NCBI GenBank assembly: GCA_012064385.1
Contig: QRDG01000525.1
Span: forward strand, 518,222-582,221
Source of the DNA: Puccinellia tenuiflora
Taxonomy: Eukaryota > Streptophyta > Magnoliopsida > Poales > Poaceae
Length of the DNA: 64,000 nucleotides
Direction: 5' to 3'
The notes below the pieces were generated by a model. It was not told the DNA's origin, did no database searches, and saw nothing but the letters and a program-made list of their open reading frames with translations. The position numbers and the translations under genes are program-made. Below, piece by piece: positions 24,246-36,441 of this stretch. Numbering within the stretch: position 1 is the stretch's first letter; every line of letters starts with the position of its first letter.

Positions 24246-27200
24246 GGCATGGAGTCCTCTGATGTGCACTAGTTGCTAGGAAAAATAATAAACTTGAGTT
24301 CTGACAAACTATTCAAAACAATCCTTCACAAAAAACTCTATCATCTATAAACATGTATATGTTTCAATCCAAATGATCAAGATGTGACCATTCTCGTGGC
24401 ATATTTTTGATAATGCACCCATATTTGGCACATAGGTGTATCTTCGTATGGGAAACAATGTTACCGAACAGAGTTTTCTCAAATTATTTTTATAAATATT
24501 ATTTTTCATTTTTTAAGTGCCAAAAATGACTTTTTTGTGAAGTAAGTACAAAAAATATGGTGCAAAATGGCACCCATCCAATTTTCACACAAAGTGGTCC
24601 ATATGTGATGGATAATACACAAATATGAATAATTTTCTCGCTTTCTACCTAATTTCGCACAGTTAAATGACTTTATCTCGATTTTCCGAAAGTAATTACA
24701 ATTTGAACTATAGGTGTGTGATAGTTTGCTCTGAAAATTTTAGAAAAATCATTGTAAGATACACAGGCAGTGATTATTTCACAGAAACGTTGATAGTTTT
24801 GAAAAATTCGACCTCTTTCGACGAATAGCCATGCTCTCCATTTTGACTTGTTTTTGAAAAAACTCAAAGAAAATGAAGAAAATATCAGAAAAATAAATCC
24901 TATGGCATGGAGTCCTCTTATGTGCACTAGTTTCTAGGAAAAATAATAAACTTGAGTTATGACAAACTATTCAAAACAATCCTTCACAAAAAACTCTATC
25001 ATCTATAAACATGTATATGTTTCAATCCAAATGATCAAGATGTGACCATTCTCGTGGCATAGTTTTTGATAATGCACCCATATTTGGCACATAGGTGTAT
25101 CTTCGTATGGGAAACAATGTTACCGAACAGAGTTTTCTCAAATTATTTTTATAAATATCATTTTTCATTTTTTAAGTGCCAAAAATGACTTTTTTGTGAA
25201 GTAAGTACAAAAAATATGGTGCAAAATGGCACCCATCCAATTTTCACACAAAGTGGTCCATATGTGATGGATAATACACAAATATGAGGAATTTTCTCGT
25301 TTCTACCTAATTTCGCACATTTAAATGACTTTATCTCGATTTTCCGAAAGTAATTACAATTTGAACTATAGGTGTGTGATACCTTGCTCTGAAAATTTTA
25401 GAAAAATCATTGTAAGATACACAGGTAGTGATTATTTCATAGAAACGTTGATAGTTTTGAAAAATTTAACCTCTTTCAACGAATAGCCATGCTCTCCATT
25501 TTGACTTGTTTTTGATAAAACACAAAGAAAAAGAAGGAAATATCAGAATAATAAATCCTACGGCATGGAGTCCTCTGATGTGCACTAGTTGCTAGGAAAA
25601 ATAATAAACTTGAGTTCTGACAAACTACTCAAAACAATCCTTCACAAAAAACTCTATCATCTATAAACATGTATATGTTTCAATCCAAATGATCAAGATG
25701 TGACCAATCTCGTGTCATAGTTTTTGATAATGCACCCATATTTGGCACATAGGTGTATCTTCGTATGGGAAACAATGTTACCGAACAGAGTTTCTCAAAT
25801 TATTTTTATAAATATTATTTTTCATTTTTTAAGTGCCAAAAATGACTTTTTTGTGAAGTAAGTACAAAAAATATGGTGCAAAATGGCACCCATTAAATTT
25901 TCACACAAAGTGGTCCATATGTGATGGATAATACACAAATATGAGGAATTTTCTCGCTTTCTACCTAATTTCGCACAGTTAAATGACTTTATCTCGATTT
26001 TCCGAAAGTAATTACAATTTGAACTATAGGTGTGTGATAGTTTGCTCTGAAAATTTTAGAAAAATCATTGTAAGATACACAGGCAGTGATTATTTCACAG
26101 AAACGTTGATAGTTTTGAAAAATTCGACCTCTTTCGACGAATAGCCATGCTCTCCATTTTGACTTGTTTTTGAAAAAACTCAAAGAAAATGAAGAAAATA
26201 TCAGAAAAATAAATCCTATGGCATGGAGTCCTCTTATGTGCACTAGTTTCTAGGAAAATAATAAACTTGAGTTATGACAAACTATTCAAAACAATCCTTC
26301 ACAAAAAACTCTATCATCTATAAACATGTATATGTTTCAATCCAAATGATCAAGATGAGACCATTCTCGTGGCATAGTTTTTGATAATGCACCCATATTT
26401 GGCACATAGGTGTATCTTCGTATGGGAAACAATGTTACCGAACAGAGTTTTCTCAAATTATTTTTATAAATATCATTTTTCATTTTTTAAGTGCCAAAAA
26501 TGACTTTTTTGTGAAGTAAGTACAAAAAATATGGTGCAAAATGGCACCCATCCAATTTTCACACAAAGTGGTCCATATGTGATGGATAATACACAAATAT
26601 GAGGAATTTTCTCGTTTCTACCTAATTTCGCACATTTAAATGACTTTATCTCGATTTTCCGAAAGTAATTACAATTTGAACTATAGGTGTGTGATACCTT
26701 GCTCTGAAAATTTTAGAAAAATCATTGTAAGATACACAGGTAGTGATTATTTCATAGAAACGTTGATAGTTTTGAAAAATTTAACCTCTTTCAACGAATA
26801 GCCATGCTCTCCATTTGACTTGTTTTTGATAAAACACAAAGAAAAAGAAGGAAATATCAGAATAATAAATCCTACGGCATGGAGTCCTCTGATGTGCACT
26901 AGTTGCTAGGAAAATAATAAACTTGAGTTCTGACAAACTATTCAAAACAATCCTTCACAAAAAACTCTATCATCTATAAACATGTATATGTTTCAATCCA
27001 AATGATCAAGATGTGACCAATCTCGTGTCATAGTTTTTGATAATGCACCCATATTTGGCACATAGGTGTATCTTCGTATGGGAAACAATGTTACCGAACA
27101 GAGTTTTCTCAAATTATTTTTATAAATATTATTTTTCATTTTTTAAGTGCCAAAAATGACTTTTTTGTGAAGTAAGTACAAAAAATATGGTGCAAAATGG

Positions 27201-30200
27201 CACCCATCCAATTTTCACACAAAGTGGTCCATATGTGATGGATAATACACAAATATGAGGAATTTTCTCGCTTTCTACCTAATTTCGCACAGTTAAATGA
27301 CTTTATCTCGATTTTCCGAAAGTAATTACAATTTGAACTATAGGTGTGTGATAGTTTGCTCTGAAAATTTTAGAAAAATCATTGTAAGATACACAGGCAG
27401 TGATTATTTCACAGAAACGTTGATAGTTTTGAAAAATTCGACCTCTTTCGACGAATAGCCATGCTCTCCATTTTGACTTGTTTTTGAAAAAACTCAAAGA
27501 AAATGAAGAAAATATCAGAAAAATAAATCCTATGGCATGGAGTCCTCTTATGTGCACTAGTTTCTAGGAAAAATAATAAATTTGAGTTATGACAAACTAT
27601 TCAAAACAATCCTTCACAAAAAACTCTATCATCTATAAACATGTATATGTTTCAATCCAAATGATCAAGATGTGACCATTCTCGTGGCATAGTTTTTGAT
27701 AATGCACCCATATTTGGCACATAGGTGTATCTTCGTATGGAAAACAATGTTACCGAACAGAGTTTTCTCAAATTATTTTAATAAATATCATTTTTCATTT
27801 TTTAAGTGCCAAAAATGACTTTTTTGTGAAGTAAGTACAAAAAATATGGTTCAAAATGGCACCCATCCAATTTTCACACAAAGTGGTCCATATGTGATGG
27901 ATAATACACAAATATGTGGAATTTTCTCGCTTTCTACCTAATTTCGCACATTTAAATGACTTTATCTCGATTTTCCGAAAGTAATTACAATTTGAACTAT
28001 AGGTGTGTGATACTTTGCTCTGAAAATTTTAGAAAAATCATTGTAAGATACACAGGTAGTGATTATTTCACAGAAACGTTGATAGTTTTGAAAAATTTAA
28101 CCTCTTTCAACGAATAGCCATGCTCTCCATTTTGACTTGTTTTTGATAAAACTCAAAGAAAATGAAGGAAATATCAGAATAATAAATCCTACGGCATGGA
28201 GTCCTCTGATGTGCACTAGTTGCTAGGAAAAATAATAAACTTGAGTTCTGACAAACTATTCAAAACAATCCTTCACAAAAAGCTCTATCATCTATAAACA
28301 TGTATATGTTTCAATCCAAATGATCAAGATGTGACCATTCTCGTGGCATAGTTTTTGATAACGCACCCATATTTGGCACATAGGTGTATCTTCGTATGGG
28401 AAACAATGTTACCGAACAGAGTTTTCTCAAATTATTTTTATAAATATTATTTTTCATTTTTTAAGTGCCAAAAATGACTTTTTTGTGAAGTAAGTACAAA
28501 AAATATGGTGCAAAATGGCACCCATCCAATTTTCACACAAAGTGGTCCATATGTGATGGATAATACACAAATATGAGGAATTTTCTCACTTTCTACCTAA
28601 TTTCGCACTGTTAAATGACTTTATCTCGATTTTCCGAAAGTAATTACAATTTGAACTATAGGTGTGTGATAGTTTGCTCTGAAAATTTTAGAAAAATCAT
28701 TGTAAGATACACAGGCAGTGATTATTTCACAGAAACGTTGATAGTTTTGAAAAATTCGAACTCTTTCGACGAATAGCCATGCTCTCCATTTTGACTTGTT
28801 TTTGAAAAACTCAAAGAAAATGAAGAAAATATCAGAAAAATAAATCCTATGGCATGGAGTCCTCTTATGTGCACTAGTTTCTAGGAAAAATAATAAACTT
28901 GAGTTATGACAAACTATTCAAAACAATCCTTCACAAAAAACTCTATCATCTATAAACATGTATATGTTTCAATCCAAATGATCAAGATGTGACCATTCTC
29001 GTGGCATAGTTTTTGATAATGCACCCATATTTGGCACATAGGTGTATCTTCGTATGGGAAACAATGTTACCGAACAGAGTTTTCTCAAATTATTTTAATA
29101 AATATCATTTTTCATTTTTTAAGTGCCAAAAATGACTTTTTTGTGAAGTAAGTACAAAAATATGGTGCAAAATGGCACCCATCCAATTTTCACACAAAGT
29201 GGTCCATATGTGATGGATAATACACAAATATGAGGAATTTTCTCGCTTTCTACCTAATTTCGCACATTTAAATGACTTTATCTCGATTTTCCGAAAGTAA
29301 TTACAATTTGAACTATAGGTGTGTGATACTTTGCTCTGAAAATTTTAGAAAAATCATTGTAAGATACACAGGTAGTGATTATTTCACAGAAACGTTGATA
29401 GTTTTGAAAAATTTAACCTCTTTCAACGAATAGCCATGCTCTCCATTTTGACTTGTTTTTGATAAAACTCAAAGAAAATGAAGCAAATATCAGAATAATA
29501 AATCCTACGGCATGGAGTCCTCTGATGTGCACTAGTTGCTAGGAAAAATAATAAATTTGAGTTATGACAAACTATTCAAAACAATCCTTCACAAAAAACT
29601 CTATCATCTATAAACATGTATATGTTTCAATCCAAATGATCAAGATGTGACCATTCTCGTGGCATAGTTTTTGATAATGCACCCATATTTGGTACATAGG
29701 TGTATCTTCGTTTGGGAAACAATGTTACCGAACAGAGTTTTCTCAAATTATTTTTATAAATATTATTTTTCATTTTTTAAGTGCCAAAAATGACTTTTTT
29801 GTGAAGTAAGTACAAAAAATATGGTGCAAAATGGCACCCATCCAATTTTCACACAAAGTGGTCCATATGTGATGGATAATACACAAATATGAGGAATTTT
29901 CTCACTTTCTACCTAATTTCGCACTGTTAAATGACTTTATCTCGATTTTCCGAAAGTAATTACAATTTGAACTATAGGTGTGTGATAGTTTGCTCTGAAA
30001 ATTTTAGAAAAATCATTGTAAGATACACAGGCAGTGATTATTTCACAGAAACGTTGATAGTTTTGAAAAATTCGAACTCTTTCGACGAATAGCCATGCTC
30101 TCCATTTTGACTTGTTTTTGAAAAAACTCAAAGAAAATGAAGAAAATATCAGAAAAATAAATCCTATGGCATGGAGTCCTCTTATGTGCACTAGTTTCTA

Positions 30201-32340
30201 GGAAAAATAATAAACTTGAGTTATGACAAACTATTCAAAACAATCCTTCACAAAAAGCTCTATCATCTATAAACATGTATATGTTTCAATCCAAATGATC
30301 AAGATGTGACCATTCTCGTGGCATAGTTTTTGATAATGCACCCATATTTGGCACATAGGTGTATCTTCGTATGGGAAACAATGTTACCGAACAGAGTTTT
30401 CTCAAATTATTTTAATAAATATCATTTTTCATTTTTTAAGTGCCAAAAATGACTTTTTTGTGAAGTAAGTACAAAAAATATGGTGCAAAATGGCACCCAT
30501 CCAATTTTCACACAAAGTGGTCCATATGTGATGGATAATACACAAATATGAGGAATTTTCTCGCTTTCTACCTAATTTCGCACATTTAAATGACTTTATC
30601 TCGATTTTCCGAAAGTAATTACAATTTGAACTATAGGTGTGTGATACTTTGCTCTGAAAATTTTAGAAAAATCATTGTAAGATACACAGGTAGTGATTAT
30701 TTCACAGAAACGTTGATAGTTTTGAAAAATTTAACCTCTTTCAACGAATAGCCATGCTCTCCACTTTGACTTGTTTTTGATAAAACTCAAAGAAAATGAA
30801 GCAAATATCAGAATAATAAATCCTACGGCATGGAGTCCTCTGATGTGCACTAGTTGCTAGGAAAAATAATAAATTTGAGTTATGACAAACTATTCAAAAC
30901 AATCCTTCACAAAAAACTCTATCATCTATAAACATGTATATGTTTCAATCCAAATGATCAAGATGTGACCATTCTCGTGGCATAGTTTTTGATAATGCAC
31001 CCATATTTGGTACATAGGTGTATCTTCGTTTGGGAAACAATGTTACCGAACAGAGTTTTCTCAAATTATTTTTATAAATATTATTTTTCATTTTTTAAGT
31101 GCCAAAAATGACTTTTTTGTGAAGTAATTACAAAAAATATGGTGCAAAATGGCACCCATCAATTTTCACACAAAGTGGTCCATATGTGATGGATAATACA
31201 GAAATATGAGGAATTTTCTCGCTTTCTACCTAATTTCGCACAGTTAAATGACTTTATCTCAATTTTTCGAAAGCAATTACAATTTGAACTATAGGTGTGT
31301 GATAGTTTGCTCATAAAATTTTAGAAAAATCATTGTAAGATACACAGGTAGTGATTTTTTCACAGAAACGTTGATAGTTTCGAAAAATTCGACCTCTTTC
31401 GACGAATAGCCATTCCCTCCATTTTGACTTGTTTTTGATAAAACTCAAAGAAAATGAAGAAAATATCAGAAAAATAAATCCTATGGCATGGAGTCCTCTT
31501 ATGTGCACTAGTTTCTAGGAAAAATAATAAACTTGAGTTATGACAAACTATTCAAAACAATCCTTCACAAAAAACTCTTTCATCTATAAACATGTATATG
31601 TTTCAATCCAAATGATCAAGATGTGACCATTCTCGTGGCATAGTTTTTGATAATGCACCCATATTTGGCACATAGGTGTATCTTCGTGTGGGAAACAATG
31701 TTACCGAACAGAGTTTTCTCAAATTATTTTTATAAATATCATTTTTCATTTTTTAAGTGCCAAAAATGACTTTTTTGTGAAGTAAGTACAAAAAATATGG
31801 TGCAAAATGGCACCCATCCAATTTTCACACAAAGTGGTCCATATGTGATGGATAATACACAAATATGAGGAATTTTCTCGCTTTCTACCTAATTTCGCAC
31901 ATTTAAATGACTTTATCTCGATTTTCTGAAAGTAATTACAATTTGAACTATAGGTGTGTGATACTTTGCTCTGAATATTTTAGAAAAATCATTGTAAGAT
32001 ACACAGGTAGTGATTATTTCACAGAAACGTTGATAGTTTTGAAAAATTTAACCTCTTTCAACGAATAGCCATGCTCTCCATTTTGACTTGTTTTTGATAA
32101 AACTCAAAGAAAATGAAGGAAATATCAGAATAATAAATCCTACGGCATGGAGTCCTCTGATATGCACTAGTTGCTAGGAAAAATAATAAATTTGAGTTCT
32201 GACAAACTATTCAAAACAATCCTTCACAAAAAACTCTATCATCTATAAACATGTATATGTTTCAATCCAAATGATCAAGATGTGACCATTCTCGTGGCAT
32301 AGTTTTTGATAATGCACCCATACTTGGCACATAGGTGTAT
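24240..32340. repeat. Dimeric higher-order repeat, ~1317-bp period, about six dimers
   Basis: Two monomer types alternate. One has GTGATACCTTGCTC or GTGATACTTTGCTC, AAATTTAACCTC and TTTTTGATAAAAC, and ends in TCCTCTGATGTGCACTAGTTGC. The other has CACAGTTAAATG, CACAGGCAGTG and CTTTCGACGAATAG, and ends in TCCTCTTATGTGCACTAGTTTC. The second ending recurs near 24910, 26230, 27546, 28860, 30178 and 31497, so the steps are 1314-1320 bases. This is the pattern left by repeated unequal exchange of a two-monomer unit. Confidence 0.9.
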
Positions 32341-33495
32341 CTTCGTATGGGAAACAATGTTACCGAACAGGGTTTTCTCAAATTATTTTTATAAATATTA
32401 TTTTTCATTTTTAAGTGCCAAAAATGGCTTTTTTGTGAAGTAAGTACAAAAAATATGGTGCAAAATGGCACCCATCCAATTTTCACACAAAGTGGTCCAT
32501 ATGTGATGGATAATACATAAATATGAGGAATTTTCTCGCTTTCTACCTAATTTCGCACAGTTAAATGACTTTATCTCGATTTTCCGAAAGTAATTACAAT
32601 TTGAACTATAGGTGTGTGATAGTTTGCTCTGAAAATTTTAGAAAAATCATTGTAAGATACACAGGTAGTGATTATTTCACAGAAACGTTGATAGTTTTGA
32701 AAAATTCGACCTGTTTCAATGAATAGCCATGATCTCCATTTTGACTTGTTTTTGAAAAAACTCAAAGAAAATGAAGAAAATATCAGAAAAATAAATCCTT
32801 TGGCATGGAGTCCTCTGATGTGTACTAGTTGCTAGGAAAATAATAAACTTGAGTTCTGACAAACTATTCAAAACAATCCTTCACAAAAAACTCTATCATC
32901 TATAAACATGTATATGTTTCAATCCAAATGATCAAGATGTGACCATTCTCGTGGCATAGTTTTTGATAATGCACCCATATTTGGCACATAGGTGTATCTT
33001 CGTATGGGAAACAATGTTACCGAACAGAGTTTTCTCAAATTATTTTAATAAATATCATTTTTCATTTTTTAAGTGCCAAAAATGATGTTTTTGTGAAGTA
33101 AGTACAAAAAATATGGTGCAAAATGGCACCTATCCAATTTTCACACAAAGTGGTCCATATGTGTTGGATAATACACAAATATGAGTAGTTTTCTCGCGTT
33201 CTACCTATTTCGCACATTTAAATGACTTTATGTCGATTTTCCGAAAGTAATTACAATTTGAACTATAGGTGTGTGATAGTTTGCTCTGAAAATTTTAGAA
33301 AAATCTTTGTAAGATACACATGTAGTGATTATTTCACAGAAACATTGATAGTTTTGAAAAATTCGACCTCTTTCAACGAATAGCCATGCTCTCCATTTTG
33401 ACTTGTTCTTGAAAAATCAAAGAAAATGAAGAAAATATCAAAAAATAAAATCCTTCGACATGGAGTCCTCTTATGTGTACCAGTTGCTAGGAAAA

Positions 33496-33506
33496 TTTTA
33501 GTAGTG
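33496..33506 (-). other. Possible CACTA-type terminus at the right edge of satellite array 2
   Basis: This is the counterpart of 10263-10273; on the minus strand it reads CACTACTAAAATTTTCC, and both are followed by CCATTTTG. It marks the boundary between the array and the flank in both duplication units. Confidence 0.3.
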
Positions 33507-36038
33507 CCATTTTGTAAAATATTCTTGGTAGTTGTTTCACAAACACCCTGTTTTTAGCACTTAGAGACCATTTTAAATGTTGTCCGGAACCAATCAGAAG
33601 GCAGAACCTCTCTTCCCACGGATCACCCCTCTGTACCCTATTCGAACCGTCCACAGCCTACCGATCCAAATCCAATGTCTCTCACTCACCCCTCCATCCA
33701 AACCCTAGCAGCGTGGGGCACCCTCATCTCCTCCCATTCCTTCCCGAGAACTCACGCACCGGCGCCTCCCTCTCTCTCGCCTTCCGCACACCTCGCCGCT
33801 CTCTCCCCCAGAAACGGCACCCCCATCCGCACACCTCGCCGCTCGATCCCAGCCACCACAAACCATAGATCCAGGCTCCGGCTTGACAGAAGGAGCAGGG
33901 GGAGAAGCTTCGATCTGTTGAATCCATGGTGGTAGCGGTAGGGTGATGCGCAACGGAGCCCATGTGGCCTGCCTGGGGCTCACACCGTCGCCGGCGTCCT
34001 TGAGCTCTGAACCGGGCGGCAATGCATCCAGGCGCCGCGGATGGCTCCAGCTCCGGCCGGTGAAGGGGCGCCGGACAGAAGGACGCTATGGCGCCGACGC
34101 GAGCCACAAAGGGCTGCGTAGACGGTCGTCCACCACGCGCTGTTCGTCGTCGTCGGCTCCACATGGCTCCCCGATTGACTGTCCCAGGATGCTACTGGCG
34201 CAGGTGAGACCCAATTCCTCGTATCTGCTGTAGGGGTTTGTATATGTACACCCAGATTGATCTTGATTTGTTTTGGGAGCAGAAATGCATCTACTTTCCA
34301 CGTTTGGTTGCAGTATCTCGTAGTATCCAAATTAGTTCTAGTTTGCACGTATTTTGATTCTTATCTGCTGATGTTCTCCAATCCCCCTGATAGCAGATGC
34401 TATAAATCATGAACGCAATGCTTGTTATTCTTGTGCCATTGTACTATGTAACCGTGTAAAAATGTTTTAATTGTATTCTAGGAGCTGTAGTATGATTTTC
34501 TGATTACTAGCCAAGACTTGCATCTGTGTCTAGTACTGTATTGTTAAACGCACATCACTTTCACGATTGCTACTCCAGCAAGTAACAAGGATGATCAGTC
34601 TCTTGAGAAAAAAATAATTTCACTTAATATTTTGCTTGTGGGTTAAATCATCTTCTTCTCGGTGCGGAGCTCAAGGTCTCTATCCACCAGGTTCCTGGCG
34701 CTGGTGGCCACGAGATCCGGTGGCGATAGGACACCCTCCTTCCCTGCATCCTCCTCTGCCGCAGCACCTTGGCTCCATCTTCGTGGTCTCCTCCGATGTC
34801 GTCGCTGGGAACAACGCCGCGCAGCCGGTGAGACATCACCTCTTCTCTCTATCCCTAGTCCCAACAGGTCTTGCGCAGCTTTTACTGATTAGTACTGGAT
34901 CCTGAGACCTGCCTTTGTGGATTCAAGAGGTGTTCTAGATTTAGTGTCGTACCCTGTACCCCGATATGCTAGATTCATGCCCGAGTTCAGATTGGTTTGA
35001 GTTGAATCTTACAACCTTTTTTCTCCGATGTTTGATAGTATTTCTACTACCCAGATAAGCTAGATAGTAGCCTCGTCCTATAATCCCGAGCTAATGGATG
35101 ATTATGAATGTTACTGTGATATAATATTTCTTAGTAGTTCCCATAGTATTATCCATATTTTTAAGAGTCTAGCTTATTATGCCCTGCATGGTGACCGTTT
35201 GCATCATCTCCTTGTCGTGCATACCATAAATTCCTTCATTATTCTTGTCCTGAACTTCTGATCCTGATACTGGTTGTTGTTTGTCTTGGTGACATTACAG
35301 GAAAGTTAGCGACTCATCATCCTGCCTGAACAACACCTCCTTGAACTCCAGAGGTACTTCTTTGGTCACACTCGAATTGTTGTTACCCGAGGCAATAATG
35401 TATACATGCCAATTACCTTCCGTCTTTTGTTCTTACAAAAATGATATCAAAGTTACTTGATTTGGCACCACCAGCAGGAAGGGCTTTCGTGGCTGGTCGC
35501 CGATGGGGATCTCGCACCATCTGTCTGACGAGTTCCACAGCAGGATGCTGCTGATGTCTAGGACAACATGTTGATGTCCTCACTGCCGTCGGTGACGTCC
35601 CACTGCTCTGTCATGTTTTGGGTGGGCTACAACCCTATTGTACGTGCTCTTGGTTCTCCTTTTGTATCCATGGTGCTTTGGATCACGGCCTTCGTGCCAC
35701 AGCCATGTGTGCATCTTGTGCTAACTATTCTTTGATCATGACACCCAGTGACTTGCGATTTGGCTCTTTTAAGTATTTAGGGCATGAATCTCTTTAGTAA
35801 TTGATGATTTTAGGTCATGATCATCTCATTAATGCGACTGAAGGGTGATAGGAGTTGTGATATAAATATTTGTGTTGTCGTTTTGTTTGTGTGGCACTTG
35901 TGATTTCGTGCATGACTTTTTGATATGCATGTGATAATATTTGTGATGATATGTGTATGGATGCAATATATATGTGTATATATTGAATTGTTTGAACTGC
36001 AGGAATTATTACAAAAAATATGAAAAATACCAAAATTA
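33507..36038 (+). other. Gene-like segment, duplicate of 10274-12821 (copy 2)
   Basis: It aligns throughout with the first copy. Relative to it, 13 bases are missing near 33733 (CTCCTCCCATTCC against CTCCTCCCTGGAATGG...), which removes the ATG of the short first-exon frame. The donor-like GCGCAGGTGAGACCC recurs near 34198; the acceptor-like CATTACAGGAAAG near 35300 has one change. No function is assigned. Confidence 0.35.
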
Positions 36039-36441
36039 CAGGTCTTTGCCGAGTGCAACTCTCGGCAAAGCCCGCAGCTCAGCCTCACAGGAGAGGTCTT
36101 TGCCGATGGCTATTCACCGTAGCACTTCGCAAAGAAGAAACCTTTGCCGATGGCTATATTGACATGCACTCGGCAAAGACATCTGCCACATGGCTCGGCC
36201 GTCTCTGTGTGGGTAACGGCCGTTTAGTTTTCTTTACCGAGTGCCCCGCTTTAACACACGGCAAAGCCTTTGCCGAGAGCCCCGACGGAATGAACTCGGC
36301 AAAGAGCTCTTTGCCGGTACCTCTGCCGACACCCTTTGCTGAGAGCCCCGATGAAATGAACTCAGCAAAGGATTTGCCGAGCAATTTACGGCCTTCGCCA
36401 AGTGTTTTGGCCGCATGGCAACGCCTTTTTTTTCCGTAGTG
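36039..36441. mobile_element. CACTA-derived terminal segment with TTTGCCGAG repeats (copy 2)
   Basis: This is the duplicate of 12822-13226, ending in TTTTTTTCCGTAGTG at 36441. CTTTGCCGAGTGC at 36043 keeps the usual motif better than copy 1 does. Confidence 0.6.

Larger units (their letters stand above)
22282..33495. repeat. Satellite array 2, ~660-bp monomer, about 17 monomers
   Basis: This is the same satellite as array 1, with landmark spacings near 655-660 bases. The first monomer shares features private to the array 1 junction monomer: GTAGCTTGGTATGGG, AAATTCCCCAATTT and AAAGTGAACTATAGG. The last monomer shares CTTCGACATGGAG and TACCAGTTGCTAGG with the array 1 edge. The interior differs: most of it is a dimeric higher-order repeat, and the array is ~2.8 kb longer. 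No coding sequence is supported; minus-strand open frames of ~84 codons recur only because dimers are nearly identical. Confidence 0.95.

Noticed and set aside
24673..30191. Repeated 84-residue minus-strand frames with a hydrophobic start, resembling secreted peptides.
   Set aside because: They are satellite dimers read in one frame; the hydrophobic part comes from T/A-rich sequence, and the alternate monomer does not keep the frame.
1849..33495. CRISPR-like or phage-like repeat array.
   Set aside because: Monomers are ~660 bases without spacers, and all context is plant nuclear transposon DNA.
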